NCBI GenBank assembly: GCA_001314545.1
Contig: LIHN01000001.1
Span: 186,001-250,000, forward strand
DNA length: 64,000 nt
Source of the DNA: Bacteroidetes bacterium HLUCCA01
GTDB taxonomy: Bacteria > Bacteroidota > Rhodothermia > Balneolales > HLUCCA01
Direction of reading: 5' to 3'
A model generated the notes under the pieces. It saw only the letters and a program-made list of their open reading frames with translations. It had not been told where the DNA came from and did no database searches. The position numbers were made by a program, and so were the translations under genes. Below are positions 8,407 through 18,800 of the stretch, in pieces; the stretch's first letter is position 1, and the number at the start of each line of letters is the position of its first letter.

Positions 8407-8423
8407 TAGCTTAGCCTAAGCTA
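8407..8423. promoter_or_regulatory. 17-bp perfect palindrome between the PPTase gene and lysS
   Basis: TAGCTTAG-C-CTAAGCTA is symmetric about a single central base. It lies in the divergent intergenic region, 26-42 bp upstream of the PPTase start. On the minus strand it abuts a TACCTTAG sequence that could be a -7 box. A one-base centre suits a DNA operator better than an RNA hairpin. Confidence 0.5.
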
Positions 8424-8482
8424 AGGTACGAAATCCGTGTGCATTAGCGAACAAGCTTCACAAAACAGACCGATTAAAATTG

Positions 8483-8490
8483 TATCTTTG
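8483..8490 (+). promoter_or_regulatory. -7 promoter box of lysS
   Basis: TATCTTTG is a perfect TAnnTTTG element, 36 bp upstream of the lysS ATG. The position expected for -33 holds TTC rather than TTG. Confidence 0.6.
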
Positions 8491-8526
8491 TACGCATAAA
8501 TATTACCGTAATTACACAACCATCTG

Positions 8527-10047
8527 ATGGCTGAACAAGAACAATCTCATAGCGAACTCCTTGCGTTAAGACGGGTAAAACTTGAACAATTATATGAGAA
8601 CGGGGTCAACCCCTACCCCTTCTTTTTTGACGTTACAGCGACTTCGGAAAAGCTGAAAAACTCCACAGGGCTGATTGCACAGACACCCGATACAGCAGAG
8701 CGGGTTTCTCTGGCGGGTCGTGTTATGACACGCAGGATTATGGGCAAGGCTGCATTCTTTAACCTGCAGGATTCCCACGGTACCATTCAGGTATATATAC
8801 GTCGTGACGATGTTGGCGTGGAAAACTACAATTCGGTTTTCAAGAAAATGGTAGACCTTGGTGATATTGTAGGGGTCAGAGGTTTTGTTTTCAAAACACA
8901 AACCGGCGAATTAACGGTGCATGCCGAACACTTCGAGCTGCTCAGCAAAGCGTTACGACCAATTCCTATTGCAAAGGAAACCGAGGAAAACGGCATTAAG
9001 GTAGTCCACGATGCCTTTTCTGACAAAGAGCTCAGATACCGGATGCGCTATGTGGACCTTATTGTAAATCCCGAGGTTCGCGAGACATTCCGTAAACGCT
9101 CCATGATGGTACAGGAAATGCGATCGTTTATGCTGAAGGCGGGCTACCTGGAGGTTGAAACACCTATTCTGCAGCCAGTTTATGGAGGTGCCTCTGCCAA
9201 GCCTTTTGTTACCCATCACAATACCCTCGACATGAAATTGTACCTGAGGGTAGCCAATGAATTGTATCTTAAGCGATTAATTATCGGTGGATACGATGGT
9301 GTCTTTGAATTTTCCAAAGATTTCAGAAACGAGGGTATGTCCCGCTTTCACAATCCGGAGTTTACACAAGTTGAGCTCTATGTAGCTTACAAAGATTATA
9401 ACTGGATGATGGATTTTGTTGAGCGTATGCTGGAGCAGGTTGCTATAAGCCTGCATGGCAGCACCCGTGTTCCTGTAGGTGAACACATTATTGACTTCAA
9501 ACGACCATGGCCGCGCATTCCCATGCTAGAGGCTATTAAGAATGAGACCGGATTGGATCTGAGCGGCATGAATCTTGAACAAATGCAGCAGGCAGCCCGA
9601 GGTCTGGGAATCCAGATTGATGCAACTATGGGTAAAGGAAAAATTATTGACGAAATTTTTGGCGAGCATGTGGAACACAAGCTCATACAGCCCACTTTTA
9701 TTACCGATTACCCGATTGAGATGAGCCCGCTGGCCAAGAAACATCGTTCAAAAGAAGATCTTGTAGAACGCTTTGAAGCTATCTGCAACGGAAAAGAAAT
9801 TGCCAATGCATTCTCTGAACTTAATGATCCCGTAGATCAGCGGCAACGGTTTGAAGAACAAGTCAGGCTTCGCGAGCAGGGCGATGAAGAAGCAATGGCG
9901 CTGGATGAAGACTTTCTTCGTGCTCTTGAGTACGGTATGCCACCCACGGCCGGACTGGGAATCGGGATCGACCGGCTCGCAATGATCATGACCAATCAGG
10001 AATCTATACGCGATGTATTGTTCTTTCCGCACATGCGTCCTGAATAA
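8527..10047 (+). CDS. lysS: Lysyl-tRNA synthetase (class II)
   Basis: LysS charges tRNA-Lys in the cytoplasm. The 506-residue protein has the N-terminal OB-fold anticodon-binding domain ([19 protein letters not shown]) and a class II catalytic core with motif 2 ([15 protein letters not shown], near residue 265) and motif 3 ([14 protein letters not shown], near residue 480). The length is typical of the family. It has its own promoter box at 8483 and is followed after 11 bp by a LolC/E-type permease gene. Confidence 0.97.
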   Translation: MAEQEQSHSELLALRRVKLEQLYENGVNPYPFFFDVTATSEKLKNSTGLIAQTPDTAERVSLAGRVMTRRIMGKAAFFNLQDSHGTIQVYIRRDDVGVENYNSVFKKMVDLGDIVGVRGFVFKTQTGELTVHAEHFELLSKALRPIPIAKETEENGIKVVHDAFSDKELRYRMRYVDLIVNPEVRETFRKRSMMVQEMRSFMLKAGYLEVETPILQPVYGGASAKPFVTHHNTLDMKLYLRVANELYLKRLIIGGYDGVFEFSKDFRNEGMSRFHNPEFTQVELYVAYKDYNWMMDFVERMLEQVAISLHGSTRVPVGEHIIDFKRPWPRIPMLEAIKNETGLDLSGMNLEQMQQAARGLGIQIDATMGKGKIIDEIFGEHVEHKLIQPTFITDYPIEMSPLAKKHRSKEDLVERFEAICNGKEIANAFSELNDPVDQRQRFEEQVRLREQGDEEAMALDEDFLRALEYGMPPTAGLGIGIDRLAMIMTNQESIRDVLFFPHMRPE

Positions 10048-10058
10048 GTGATTATACC

Positions 10059-11288
10059 ATGAATTTTGAATGGTTTATCGCAAAAAGATATTTCAGAAGT
10101 TCAAGAAAAGACGCATCTTTTTTATCCTTCATCAAATTCATGGCCATTGCAGGAGTTGCAGTCGGTTCTGCGGGTCTGCTTATCGCTTTGTCCGTTGTGC
10201 AAGGCTTCAAGCATGTTATTGAAGAAAAAATTTTAGGCTTCGGCACCCATTTTACGATTGAAACCTACTCAGACATGCCCGTTTACCGGGCTGATACGCT
10301 CATGGCATGGGTCAACACTATTCCTGATATCGATCGTGTTCAGGCAGTTTTGTACGGGCAGGGTATGGTTCAGGCTGGTGAGCAGGTTGAAGGCACTTTT
10401 CTGAAAGGCGTTCCTGCCGATGAAGGTGATCTGAGTGATATACGCAACTATATTACACACGGCATCTACGATCTTTCGGTACAAGCATCCGGAAAAAGCG
10501 GTATTGTAATGGGAGAAAAACTTGCTCGTAACTTAAACGCCGTTGTCGGGCAGACCATATCCATATATACCATTCAGGGTACTCCCTCCCCTTCAAACCT
10601 CCCGGAAATCAAACAATTCGAGCTAACCGGAGTCTATCAGACCGGAATTGATCGTTTTGATGATGTTTTCGCTCTAATTGATATTCAGCACGCATCGGAT
10701 TTATTCGGGCTACCACCCCCAGCTGCAACGATGATAGATATTCGGGTAAACAGCATTGAGAATATACCTTCAGTACGTGCAATTCTAGCTGAAAAAATAG
10801 ACTTCCCATATTTTGTGCAGTCGATATACCAGCGATACAGCAACATTTTTGCCTGGATTAATTTGCAGGCTCAGACGATTCCCCTGGTTATTGGGGTTTT
10901 GGTCATAGTTGCCGCTTTTAACCTTATAGGGACTATTCTGATGATGGTTCTGGAGCGCGTCAGAGATATTGGTATCCTGAAAACTATTGGCACACCAGAT
11001 CACAAAATCCGAAATATTTTTTTGCTGGAAGGTTTATTGGTGGGTGTGATTGGCCTGAGTATGGGACTGCTACTGGCTGCCATGTTTAATTTTATCCAGG
11101 CTGAGTATGCGTTAATTCCGCTATCTGAGGAGAATTACTATATGGCTACGGCACCGGTTTATCCGCGTTTACGCGACTTTGTTACGGTCAGTATAATCAC
11201 AATAACACTATGCCTGCTGGCCTCCTGGATTCCTGCTAGGTTTGCCTCTCGTACCAATCCGCTGCAGGTTACAAATTTTGGGAAATAA
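10059..11288 (+). CDS. ABC transporter permease, LolC/LolE (FtsX-like) family
   Basis: The 409-residue inner-membrane protein has the LolC/E architecture: an N-terminal amphipathic start and first membrane helix (IAGVAVGSAGLLIALSVVQG), a large periplasmic MacB-like domain (about residues 50-250), and three C-terminal helices of the FtsX domain, with MVLERVRDIGILKTIG at the characteristic coupling region. Members extract lipoproteins from the inner membrane together with a LolD ATPase. No ATPase gene is adjacent. In this group one permease often serves for both LolC and LolE, so I give no symbol. Confidence 0.88.
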   Translation: MNFEWFIAKRYFRSSRKDASFLSFIKFMAIAGVAVGSAGLLIALSVVQGFKHVIEEKILGFGTHFTIETYSDMPVYRADTLMAWVNTIPDIDRVQAVLYGQGMVQAGEQVEGTFLKGVPADEGDLSDIRNYITHGIYDLSVQASGKSGIVMGEKLARNLNAVVGQTISIYTIQGTPSPSNLPEIKQFELTGVYQTGIDRFDDVFALIDIQHASDLFGLPPPAATMIDIRVNSIENIPSVRAILAEKIDFPYFVQSIYQRYSNIFAWINLQAQTIPLVIGVLVIVAAFNLIGTILMMVLERVRDIGILKTIGTPDHKIRNIFLLEGLLVGVIGLSMGLLLAAMFNFIQAEYALIPLSEENYYMATAPVYPRLRDFVTVSIITITLCLLASWIPARFASRTNPLQVTNFGK

Positions 11289-11379
11289 CGGCTGCATGCC
11301 AGGTAAGCCGATGAATTGATTAGTCTGTAGTTATATCCGTGAAGCTTTATTTACACCGCTTTTTGTGAACTTTTCATAG

Positions 11380-11420
11380 AAAAGGGGCACTCCCGTTCAA
11401 TTGCGGAAATCCCCCTTTTT
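11380..11420. terminator. Possible bidirectional terminator between the permease and ald
   Basis: AAAAGGGG pairs with CCCCTTTT around a loop of about 24 nt that may fold further (CCG/CGG). Plus-strand T-run is at 11416-11420. It sits between two converging genes. Confidence 0.5.
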
Positions 11421-11438
11421 CGTATCTAAGCAGATTAG

Positions 11439-12569
11439 TTATGCAGATTTTGTCTCGGTAAGGACTTCGCTCACCGGTTTCCAGGCAAAACCAAACGCCT
11501 CAGCCACGTCTTTATACGTTATGGTGCCGTAGGCAATATTGAGACCTAGTTCAAGTTCCTTATTATCCAATACAGCAGCTTTCCAACCCTTGTTTGCCAG
11601 CTGTATGGCATAAGGTAGCGTTACGTTGGTCAAACCGCGTGTTGAGGTATTCGGAACCCCCCCGGGCATGTTCGCAACACAATAATGAACAATATCATCC
11701 ACCACATAGATTGGATTGTCGTGCGTTGTCGGCTTCGCGGTTTCAATACATCCACCCTGGTCGATGGCAACATCAACAACTACCGCACCGGGTTTCATGA
11801 TTTTAAGCATATCCCTTTTTACAAGATGTGGTGCTTTTGCCCCTGGTATCAATACAGCACCTATTACCAGGTCCATATCGCCAATCATGTCACGAATATT
11901 GCCTTCCGAGGAGAATACCGTAGTAATATTTTTAGGCAGAATTTCATCCAGATAGCGAAGCCGGTTCGTACTGATGTCAAAAATGTATACATTGGCACCC
12001 ATCCCTGCTGCAATGCGTGCTGCATTAACCCCGACTATTCCACCACCTAAAACCATTACATTGGCTGGTCTGACCCCGGGAATTCCTCCAAGTAAAACAC
12101 CTCTCCCACCCTGTGCTTTCTCCAAATACTTGGCGCCTTCCTGCGCAGCCATACGACCGGCGACTTCGCTCATAGGGATAAGCAATGGCAATGATCGGTC
12201 TGCTTTTTCAACAGTCTCATACGCGATGGCTATCGCTTTCGATTTAACTACGGCTTCCGTGAGTTCCAGTGAGGCTGCAAAGTGGAAATAGGTGAATAAA
12301 ATCTGCCCCTCACGCATGAGAGGGTACTCAGGAGCAATGGGTTCTTTGACCTTCATAATCATATCGGCACGTTGCCATACTTCAGCAGCAGTATCTACAA
12401 TCTCGGCACCGGCTTCAACATACAACTCGTCCGGGAAGCTGCTTCCAAGACCTGCATTTTTTTCTATAATAACCCGATGACCATGTTTTCTGAGCTCCAG
12501 CACACCGGCCGGAACGAGTGCAACGCGGTACTCATGGGTTTTTATTTCCTTGGGGACGCCAATCAGCAT
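11439..12569 (-). CDS. ald: Alanine dehydrogenase
   Basis: Ald reversibly deaminates L-alanine to pyruvate with NAD. The 376-residue protein has the N-terminal substrate region (GVPKEIKTHEYRVALVPAG; KVKEPIAPEY), the Rossmann motif VLGGGIVGVNAARIA near residue 172, and AIDQGGCIETAKPTTH and VANMPGGVPNTSTRGL in the C-terminal half. Length and order are typical. It is alone on its strand, facing the LolC/E-type gene and divergent from the DUF58 operon. A TTGACA on the minus strand at 12711-12716 could belong to its promoter. Confidence 0.96.
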   Translation of the reverse strand: MLIGVPKEIKTHEYRVALVPAGVLELRKHGHRVIIEKNAGLGSSFPDELYVEAGAEIVDTAAEVWQRADMIMKVKEPIAPEYPLMREGQILFTYFHFAASLELTEAVVKSKAIAIAYETVEKADRSLPLLIPMSEVAGRMAAQEGAKYLEKAQGGRGVLLGGIPGVRPANVMVLGGGIVGVNAARIAAGMGANVYIFDISTNRLRYLDEILPKNITTVFSSEGNIRDMIGDMDLVIGAVLIPGAKAPHLVKRDMLKIMKPGAVVVDVAIDQGGCIETAKPTTHDNPIYVVDDIVHYCVANMPGGVPNTSTRGLTNVTLPYAIQLANKGWKAAVLDNKELELGLNIAYGTITYKDVAEAFGFAWKPVSEVLTETKSA

Positions 12570-12707
12570 AGGTATAATCCTTCTGTTAATGATAAAATAT
12601 GTGGTTTGTGACCAGGAAAACCGGTTTTACGATGACTCCAACACGCTGCGCCAACCGGTAAAAGAATACCTTCAAACTTAGAAAGTTTTTTATAATTTAA
12701 GTACCCC

Positions 12708-12740
12708 TTTGTCAATATTTGGTCGCTTTAAATTGACAAA
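12708..12740. promoter_or_regulatory. 33-bp inverted repeat / divergent TTGACA elements between ald and DUF58
   Basis: TTTGTCAAT and ATTGACAAA are perfect 9-bp inverted arms 15 bp apart. Each arm contains TTGACA on the strand leading away, so the repeat may be two divergent -33 elements or an operator. No convincing TAnnTTTG box accompanies either. Confidence 0.4.
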
Positions 12741-12825
12741 ATGCTCTATTGAACACATTAATAATCAAGGCATCATCGTTATTACTTCGGCATGTCAGCT
12801 GGGCAGTAGTGACAATAACTCGAAC

Positions 12826-13701
12826 ATGGTTTCCAAAGAAATTTTTAAGAAAGTCAGACAACTGGAAATACAGACCAAGGGACTGGTCAACACCTTGTTC
12901 GGCGGTGAATATACATCCGCATTTAAGGGTCGGGGAATGACATTTTCAGAGGTGCGTCCGTACCAGTTTGGTGATGACATCCGGCAAATTGACTGGAACG
13001 TAACTGCCCGCACAGGCGACCCTTATATCAAAGTTTTTGAAGAAGAACGCGAACAAACACTTATGCTGGTGGTTGATGTTTCACCCAGCAACTACTTTGG
13101 CAGTGAAGGGCAGCGTAAAATTGATCTGGCAACCGAACTATCAGCTGTGCTGGCTTTCAGCGCCATTAAAAACAATGATAAGGTCGGTCTTTTATTATTC
13201 ACGGATCGTGTTGAAAAAGTAATACACCCAAGAAAAGGTCGCACACATGTTCTGAGGTTGATTAGGGAGTTGTATTCGTTCAAACCCTCTGGACTTCAAA
13301 CCGATGTCAGCCAGGCCCTGAATTATGCAAACAGACTCCTCAACCGTCGATCCATCCTGATATTGGTCAGTGACCTTCAGTCACCGGACTTCCAAAAGCA
13401 ATTGCGTATTACACACCAAAAGCATGATTTGGTCAATATCATAATTGAAGACCGTTTCGAGAATGAGCTACCCGACCTTGGAGTTATTCCCTATTACGAT
13501 GCTGAGTCGGGGCGATACGTTTGGGTTGACACCTCCAGCAAGACCGTTCGGAAAGTCTTTGGTGAACGTCGTGAGAACCGAAAAGCTCAACTGGAGCAGA
13601 TGTTTCGCAAGTATGGTATTGATTCGGTACATGTACATACCAACCGTTCTTACATCGAACCCCTGATGAATTTTTTCAAACGTAGATCGAGAAGATATTA
13701 A
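12826..13701 (+). CDS. DUF58 domain-containing protein (VWA-like, Bat operon)
   Basis: The 291-residue protein has the DUF58 signature VRPYQFGDDIRQIDWNVTAR followed by a VWA-like fold (LMLVVDVSPS). The open frame extends to a TTG at 12709, but I start at the ATG at 12826 (MVSKEIFKKVRQ), where the family homology begins. DUF58 proteins normally occur with a MoxR AAA ATPase and VWA membrane proteins and are thought to work as chaperone-like modules on envelope or metal enzymes. MoxR is not adjacent here. The stop abuts the start of the next gene. Confidence 0.88.
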   Translation: MVSKEIFKKVRQLEIQTKGLVNTLFGGEYTSAFKGRGMTFSEVRPYQFGDDIRQIDWNVTARTGDPYIKVFEEEREQTLMLVVDVSPSNYFGSEGQRKIDLATELSAVLAFSAIKNNDKVGLLLFTDRVEKVIHPRKGRTHVLRLIRELYSFKPSGLQTDVSQALNYANRLLNRRSILILVSDLQSPDFQKQLRITHQKHDLVNIIIEDRFENELPDLGVIPYYDAESGRYVWVDTSSKTVRKVFGERRENRKAQLEQMFRKYGIDSVHVHTNRSYIEPLMNFFKRRSRRY

Positions 13702-14715
13702 ATGAAAATCCGGCTAATCTGGCTAATTCTGCCGTTAATTATAACACCTGAGCTTTATGGTCAGTCGATTCAGACGGAAGTAAGTTCCGACAGTCTTGCA
13801 ACGGGTGATGTTTTTCAGCTACACATTGCAGCACGTTACAATCCGGCCACATACGAGGTTGTATTTCCGGATTCTACGCAGTTCGGAGGAGAAATTGAAT
13901 ATTTGTCATCCCGCAGATTTCGAGGTGTACATTCACGGGATAGTCTGGTATACACATTGCAATTTTTCGCACTACAGGATACCGTACTCACATCAAAGAC
14001 GGTAACGTTTATCTCAGAGGACGGCAATTTAGCGGTAAGCACGCCGGAGATTCCACTTTATTTCAAGTCGTTGCTGAATCCTGAGGAGCAGAACCTCAGG
14101 CCCCTCAAACCTTTGTTTGATTTTGCCCGTTCCTGGTGGTTATTAATACTGTTCTTTGTGCTAATCATGCTGATTGCATTCATCGTTTATATGTATCGCG
14201 ACAAATTAAGACGAAAGAGAAGCTTAAATATCGATCCTACACCGGTGAAACCGGAACCTTTTCGTGATCCGTTTCAACATCTGGTCAACCGGATTACGCA
14301 CTTGCAAACTATGGTTGCAGCTAACCAACAGGGCTACATGCACTTCTATACTGAACTAAGCGAAGCATTCAGGGAGTACGTTGAGGTTGTTCACGATATT
14401 CCTGCACTGGAGTCGACCACCAAAGAGGTTATCCGTGATTTAAAAATGAGAGGTCTTGATGACCATATAACAGGCAATATGCAGCAAATTTTACGTGACA
14501 GCGACCTGGTTAAATTCGCCAAATTCAACCCGGAAGCTGAGTTTGTACAGAAAAACTACGCCCTGGCTGAGCTGTTGTTAAAAGCAATTAAAAAGCATGA
14601 TACAGACCGAATTGATGCCATGCGATATCGTTACGAACAAATGCTGGGTTTTGAACGGACGGCTGCAAGTACACAGGATATGAAAACCTCAAAAATGGGC
14701 GAGGAAGGTACATGA
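13702..14715 (+). CDS. BatD-like membrane protein
   Basis: The 337-residue protein has a signal peptide (MKIRLIWLILPLIITPELYG), a periplasmic beta-rich domain (residues about 20-130), one membrane helix (WWLLILFFVLIMLIAFIVYM, about 148-168) and a basic cytoplasmic region with helical content. This is the layout of the short BatD/DUF4381-like proteins of Bat operons. No catalytic motif is visible. It starts directly after the DUF58 gene and its end overlaps batA by 4 bp. The role is probably as a partner of the VWA proteins; this is inferred from context. Confidence 0.7.
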   Translation: MKIRLIWLILPLIITPELYGQSIQTEVSSDSLATGDVFQLHIAARYNPATYEVVFPDSTQFGGEIEYLSSRRFRGVHSRDSLVYTLQFFALQDTVLTSKTVTFISEDGNLAVSTPEIPLYFKSLLNPEEQNLRPLKPLFDFARSWWLLILFFVLIMLIAFIVYMYRDKLRRKRSLNIDPTPVKPEPFRDPFQHLVNRITHLQTMVAANQQGYMHFYTELSEAFREYVEVVHDIPALESTTKEVIRDLKMRGLDDHITGNMQQILRDSDLVKFAKFNPEAEFVQKNYALAELLLKAIKKHDTDRIDAMRYRYEQMLGFERTAASTQDMKTSKMGEEGT

Positions 14716-15707
14716 TGAATTGGGATAATCCTTTTGTTTTCATCGTACTGATAGTACTGCCCTTTCTGGCGTTACTGCAGCACTATTTCGGAAAAAAAAG
14801 AAAACAAGCAGCACTCACATTCTCAGATACTCAGGATTTTGCCGGACTTCCCGGAAACTGGAGAGCCAGAGGTATGTGGGTATATATGACCGGCTATCTC
14901 CTGTCACTCGTATTTCTGATTGTTTCTTTAGCCGGTCCCCATCGTATTAATGAAGAGATCCAACGTAATGTTGCCGGGATAGACGTTGTAGTGGCCTTTG
15001 ATATTTCGTCTTCCATGCTTGCCGAAGACTTGCGTCCAAACAGGCTGACTGCTGCAAAAAACCTTACTGCCGAATTCCTTGATAACCGGGGTGACGACCG
15101 TGTAGGGTTGGTGATTTTTGCCGGTGACAGCTTTACACTGGTCCCGCCCACCACAGATTACCGATTGGTAAGGCAGCAATTGCTGGGGCTGGACATCGGG
15201 GTCGTGCGTGACGGCACGGCCATTGGGATGGGTGTTGCTACTGCAGTGAACCGTCTGAAAAGCAGTTCATCCGCATCCAAAGTGATAATTCTTTTGACAG
15301 ATGGTGAAAACAATGCCGGTGAAATAGATCCGCTTACGTCAGCTGATCTGGCAGCGGCGTACGATATCCGACTTTATACTATCGGCGTGAGCACAGAAGG
15401 TACTGCACCCTATCCCATCAGTGATCCGGTGTTCGGAACCCGATACCATCCCCTACCGGTGGACATTGATGAACCCATGCTGACTGAAATGGCAAGTCGT
15501 ACCGGCGGCAGGTATTTCAGGGCTCGTGACAATGAGGCGTTGCAGCAGATCTATGCAGAAATCGATGAGCTGGAAACCAGCATTGTTGATGAAATCATTT
15601 ACGTCGACCGCAAAGAAGAATACCGGGATTTTCTATTACCCTCCTTCTTGCTGCTGATGTTGTCTATGGCCGCCCAGCGATTCTTTCTTCGCACAGAACT
15701 GGCTTGA
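14712..15707 (+). CDS. batA: VWA domain-containing membrane protein BatA
   Basis: The 331-residue protein has two N-terminal hydrophobic segments (FVFIVLIVLPFLALLQHYF; VYMTGYLLSLVFLIVSLAGP), a von Willebrand A domain with an intact MIDAS motif (VVAFDISSSM near residue 97, DGTAIGMG, LLTDGENN) and a C-terminal membrane helix (LLPSFLLLMLSMAAQRFFL). This is the BatA arrangement. The metal-binding site suggests divalent-cation-dependent protein contacts at the periplasmic face. It is third in the DUF58-BatD-BatA unit and is followed by a terminator. Confidence 0.85.
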   Translation: MMNWDNPFVFIVLIVLPFLALLQHYFGKKRKQAALTFSDTQDFAGLPGNWRARGMWVYMTGYLLSLVFLIVSLAGPHRINEEIQRNVAGIDVVVAFDISSSMLAEDLRPNRLTAAKNLTAEFLDNRGDDRVGLVIFAGDSFTLVPPTTDYRLVRQQLLGLDIGVVRDGTAIGMGVATAVNRLKSSSSASKVIILLTDGENNAGEIDPLTSADLAAAYDIRLYTIGVSTEGTAPYPISDPVFGTRYHPLPVDIDEPMLTEMASRTGGRYFRARDNEALQQIYAEIDELETSIVDEIIYVDRKEEYRDFLLPSFLLLMLSMAAQRFFLRTELA

Positions 15708-15768
15708 TTTCCGGCTTACAGCAGTGAGATTTTTTGTATTTTGCATTTTACTAAAATTCAACGTTTTT

Positions 15769-15796
15769 GCCCCGTAAAGAAATTATGGGGCTTTTT
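15769..15796 (+). terminator. Terminator after the Bat-type operon
   Basis: GCCCC / GGGGC stem with a 13-nt loop followed by TTTTT, 61 bp after the batA stop and 24 bp before mfd. Confidence 0.65.
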
Positions 15797-15819
15797 CTGT
15801 TTTTAATCCGGCAATTTGC

Positions 15820-18800
15820 ATGTCTGTACACCATTTGGTTGACAAGGTAACCAAAGCTCTCCCCATCACTGAAATTCGTGAACAGCTACGATCGAACCGG
15901 GTTGTTCATTTACAGAAATTCACCGGATCACTACCTTCTTTTCTTCCCGGTGCCCTTTCAGCTGACTACCCCAGAATGTTGATACTCACGCATGATGAAG
16001 AAACAGCGCAGTCTGTTCAGTCAGATATTATGCAGCTGGGTATAAGCCAGGTTTACTATTTTCCGGCTTTGGCCGCTAAGCCTTATGAAAAACAACAATC
16101 TGCAGATCCAACTATACTTGTTCAACGATCAGAAATCCTGCAGCGAATTAACCGGGAAGACTCATTTGTGGTTGTTGCCAGTGCGAGGGCGGTTTTTGAG
16201 AAGCTTTCCGCTCCCGATGTTTTTGAAAAAGCATCAATCCAGATAAAGAAAGGCAATATGCTGGGCCCTGATGAGCTTCGGCAAACGCTGGTGGATCAGG
16301 GGTACGAAGTGGTATCCTTTGTGGATTCACCTGGTGAAATTGCTTACCGGGGAGGCATTCTTGATGTATTCCCCTATACAGGGAACTACCCTGTTAGACT
16401 GGAATTCTTCGGTGACGAAGTCGACTCGATACGTGAGTTCGATCCATCAACACAACGTTCAGTTGCCTTTTTGGATGAAGCCAGACTGGTACCCGATGTT
16501 TCAGCTATAGGGACCGGTGAGAAAAAAAGTATATTCACGTATCTGAACGATGATGACCTGATTCAAATCCTGCATCCTTCATTGGTACAGGCAGCAATGG
16601 AGGAGCTCTCCAACAGGGCCTTTATAACATTTGAACAACTTGCTGATCCGGAGTTGGATCCGCCCGACAATCGCTATGTAACGTCACAGACTTTCTATGA
16701 CTCCGTAGCATCTTTCCCCTGCTTGTACGTAGGATCCACCGGAAAAATCACTCAGTCTGTGTCTGTCAACGCATCACCGCAACCTGACTTCAACAGTAGC
16801 ATCAAGCTGCTTCGCTCACACATTGAAGACCTCAGTAAAAACAAGAACACAGAAACCTGGATACTTTGTGACAATGATGGGCAACGCGATCGATTTGAAG
16901 AATTACTGGGCGATTCCGATGCACATTTCAACTATGCAGTTACAGTTCACAGTCTGCATGAAGGCTTCTATCTTCAGGACGCCAACGTAGCAATATATAC
17001 AGATCATCAGATATTTAACCGGTATCATCGCCCGAAAATACAGCAACGGAAGCATCGTGGAGGCTTTTCTCTTAAAGAAATAAAGGATCTAAAAAAAGGC
17101 GACTTCGTAGTTCACGTAGACTACGGTATTGGTCGGTTTGAAGGCTTTACAAAAATTACCGTCAGAAATATGCCACAGGAAGCCGTGGTAGTGCGCTATG
17201 CCAATGACTCCACGCTTTATGTGAATGTATCCAGTCTGCATAAACTCCAGAAATATGCAGGTAAAGACGGTACGGCACCCAAAGTTACGAAACTGGGATC
17301 AGGTGAATGGGCACGTAAAAAAGCAAAAACCAAAAGTCAGGTCAAGGATATTGCCCGGGAGCTTATACAATTGTATGCTAGGCGAAAAGCGCAAAAAGCC
17401 TACGCCTTTTCAGCTGACACAGGCATGCAGATGGAGCTTGAAGCCGGTTTTGAGTTTGAAGAAACACCGGATCAGTTTCGGGCAATTCAAGACGTGAAGC
17501 GTGATATGGAATCTGATGTTCCAATGGATCGATTGATTTGTGGCGATGTTGGCTTCGGCAAAACTGAAGTGGCCATACGCGCTGCATTCAAAGCGGTTGC
17601 CGATGGTAAACAGGCAGCTATCCTGGTGCCGACAACCATACTGGCCGACCAGCATGCAAAAACATTCAGGCGACGCATGAAGGAGCTTCCGGTTACTATT
17701 GAAATGATTTCCCGATTCCGTACAACCGCAGAGATAAAAGATGTTCTCAGGGATACAGCTGCCGGAAAGGTTGATATCCTTATAGGAACACACCGGTTGG
17801 TATCTAAAGATGTCAAATTTGCAAATCTCGGTCTGCTGATCATTGATGAAGAACAACGATTTGGTGTCAGTACCAAGGAAAAGCTTAAAGAGTTCAGGGC
17901 TACGGTTGATGTGCTCACACTCACAGCAACCCCCATACCCCGGACGTTACAGTTTTCACTAATGGGAGCCAGGGACTTGAGCGTAATAAACACGCCTCCT
18001 CCGAACAGGCAACCGGTCTACACTGAAATCATGACCTTTGATACGTATGCCATACGGGATGCAATAATTCAGGAAATCAGCAGAAATGGTCAGGTTTATT
18101 TCATTAACAACAGGGTAAAGAACATTGAGGAAGTCGCTAATATGATTCGCAAGCTCGTACCTAATGTGCGAATCCGATCAGCGCACGGGCAAATGAAAGG
18201 CCCTGAACTGGAAAAAATCATCCTCGATTTTTATGCACACAAATTTGATGTTCTTGTATCGACCAATATTGTTGAAAGTGGTATTGATATCGGCAATGCA
18301 AACACGATTATCATTAACCGAGCCGACCATTTTGGTCTGTCAGAGCTTCATCAGTTACGTGGTCGCGTGGGCAGGTCCAACCGAAAGGCCTTTTGTTACC
18401 TGGTAACTCCTCCTCTGTCAGATTTATCCATAGAATCTCGGAAGAGACTTATGGCTCTGGTTGAGTTTTCTGATTTGGGATCCGGTTTCAATATAGCCAT
18501 GCGTGATTTGGACATCCGGGGTGCAGGCGATATGTTGGGAGCATCCCAAAGCGGATTTATCAATGAAATCGGGTTCGAGCTTTATACAAAAATTCTCAAC
18601 GATGCCGTCAGAGAACTCAAAGACACTGAGTTTTCAGGATTGTTTGCCAGTGAAGGTTCAGATATTGAGTTACCAGAAACTACGATTGAGTTCGACTTTC
18701 CCGCTCAATTGGATAAATCCTACGTTTCTGATGATATTGAACGACTCAATCTGTACAGACGTCTGGCTCAGGCTGATGCACTGGCAGCTATACAAGATTG

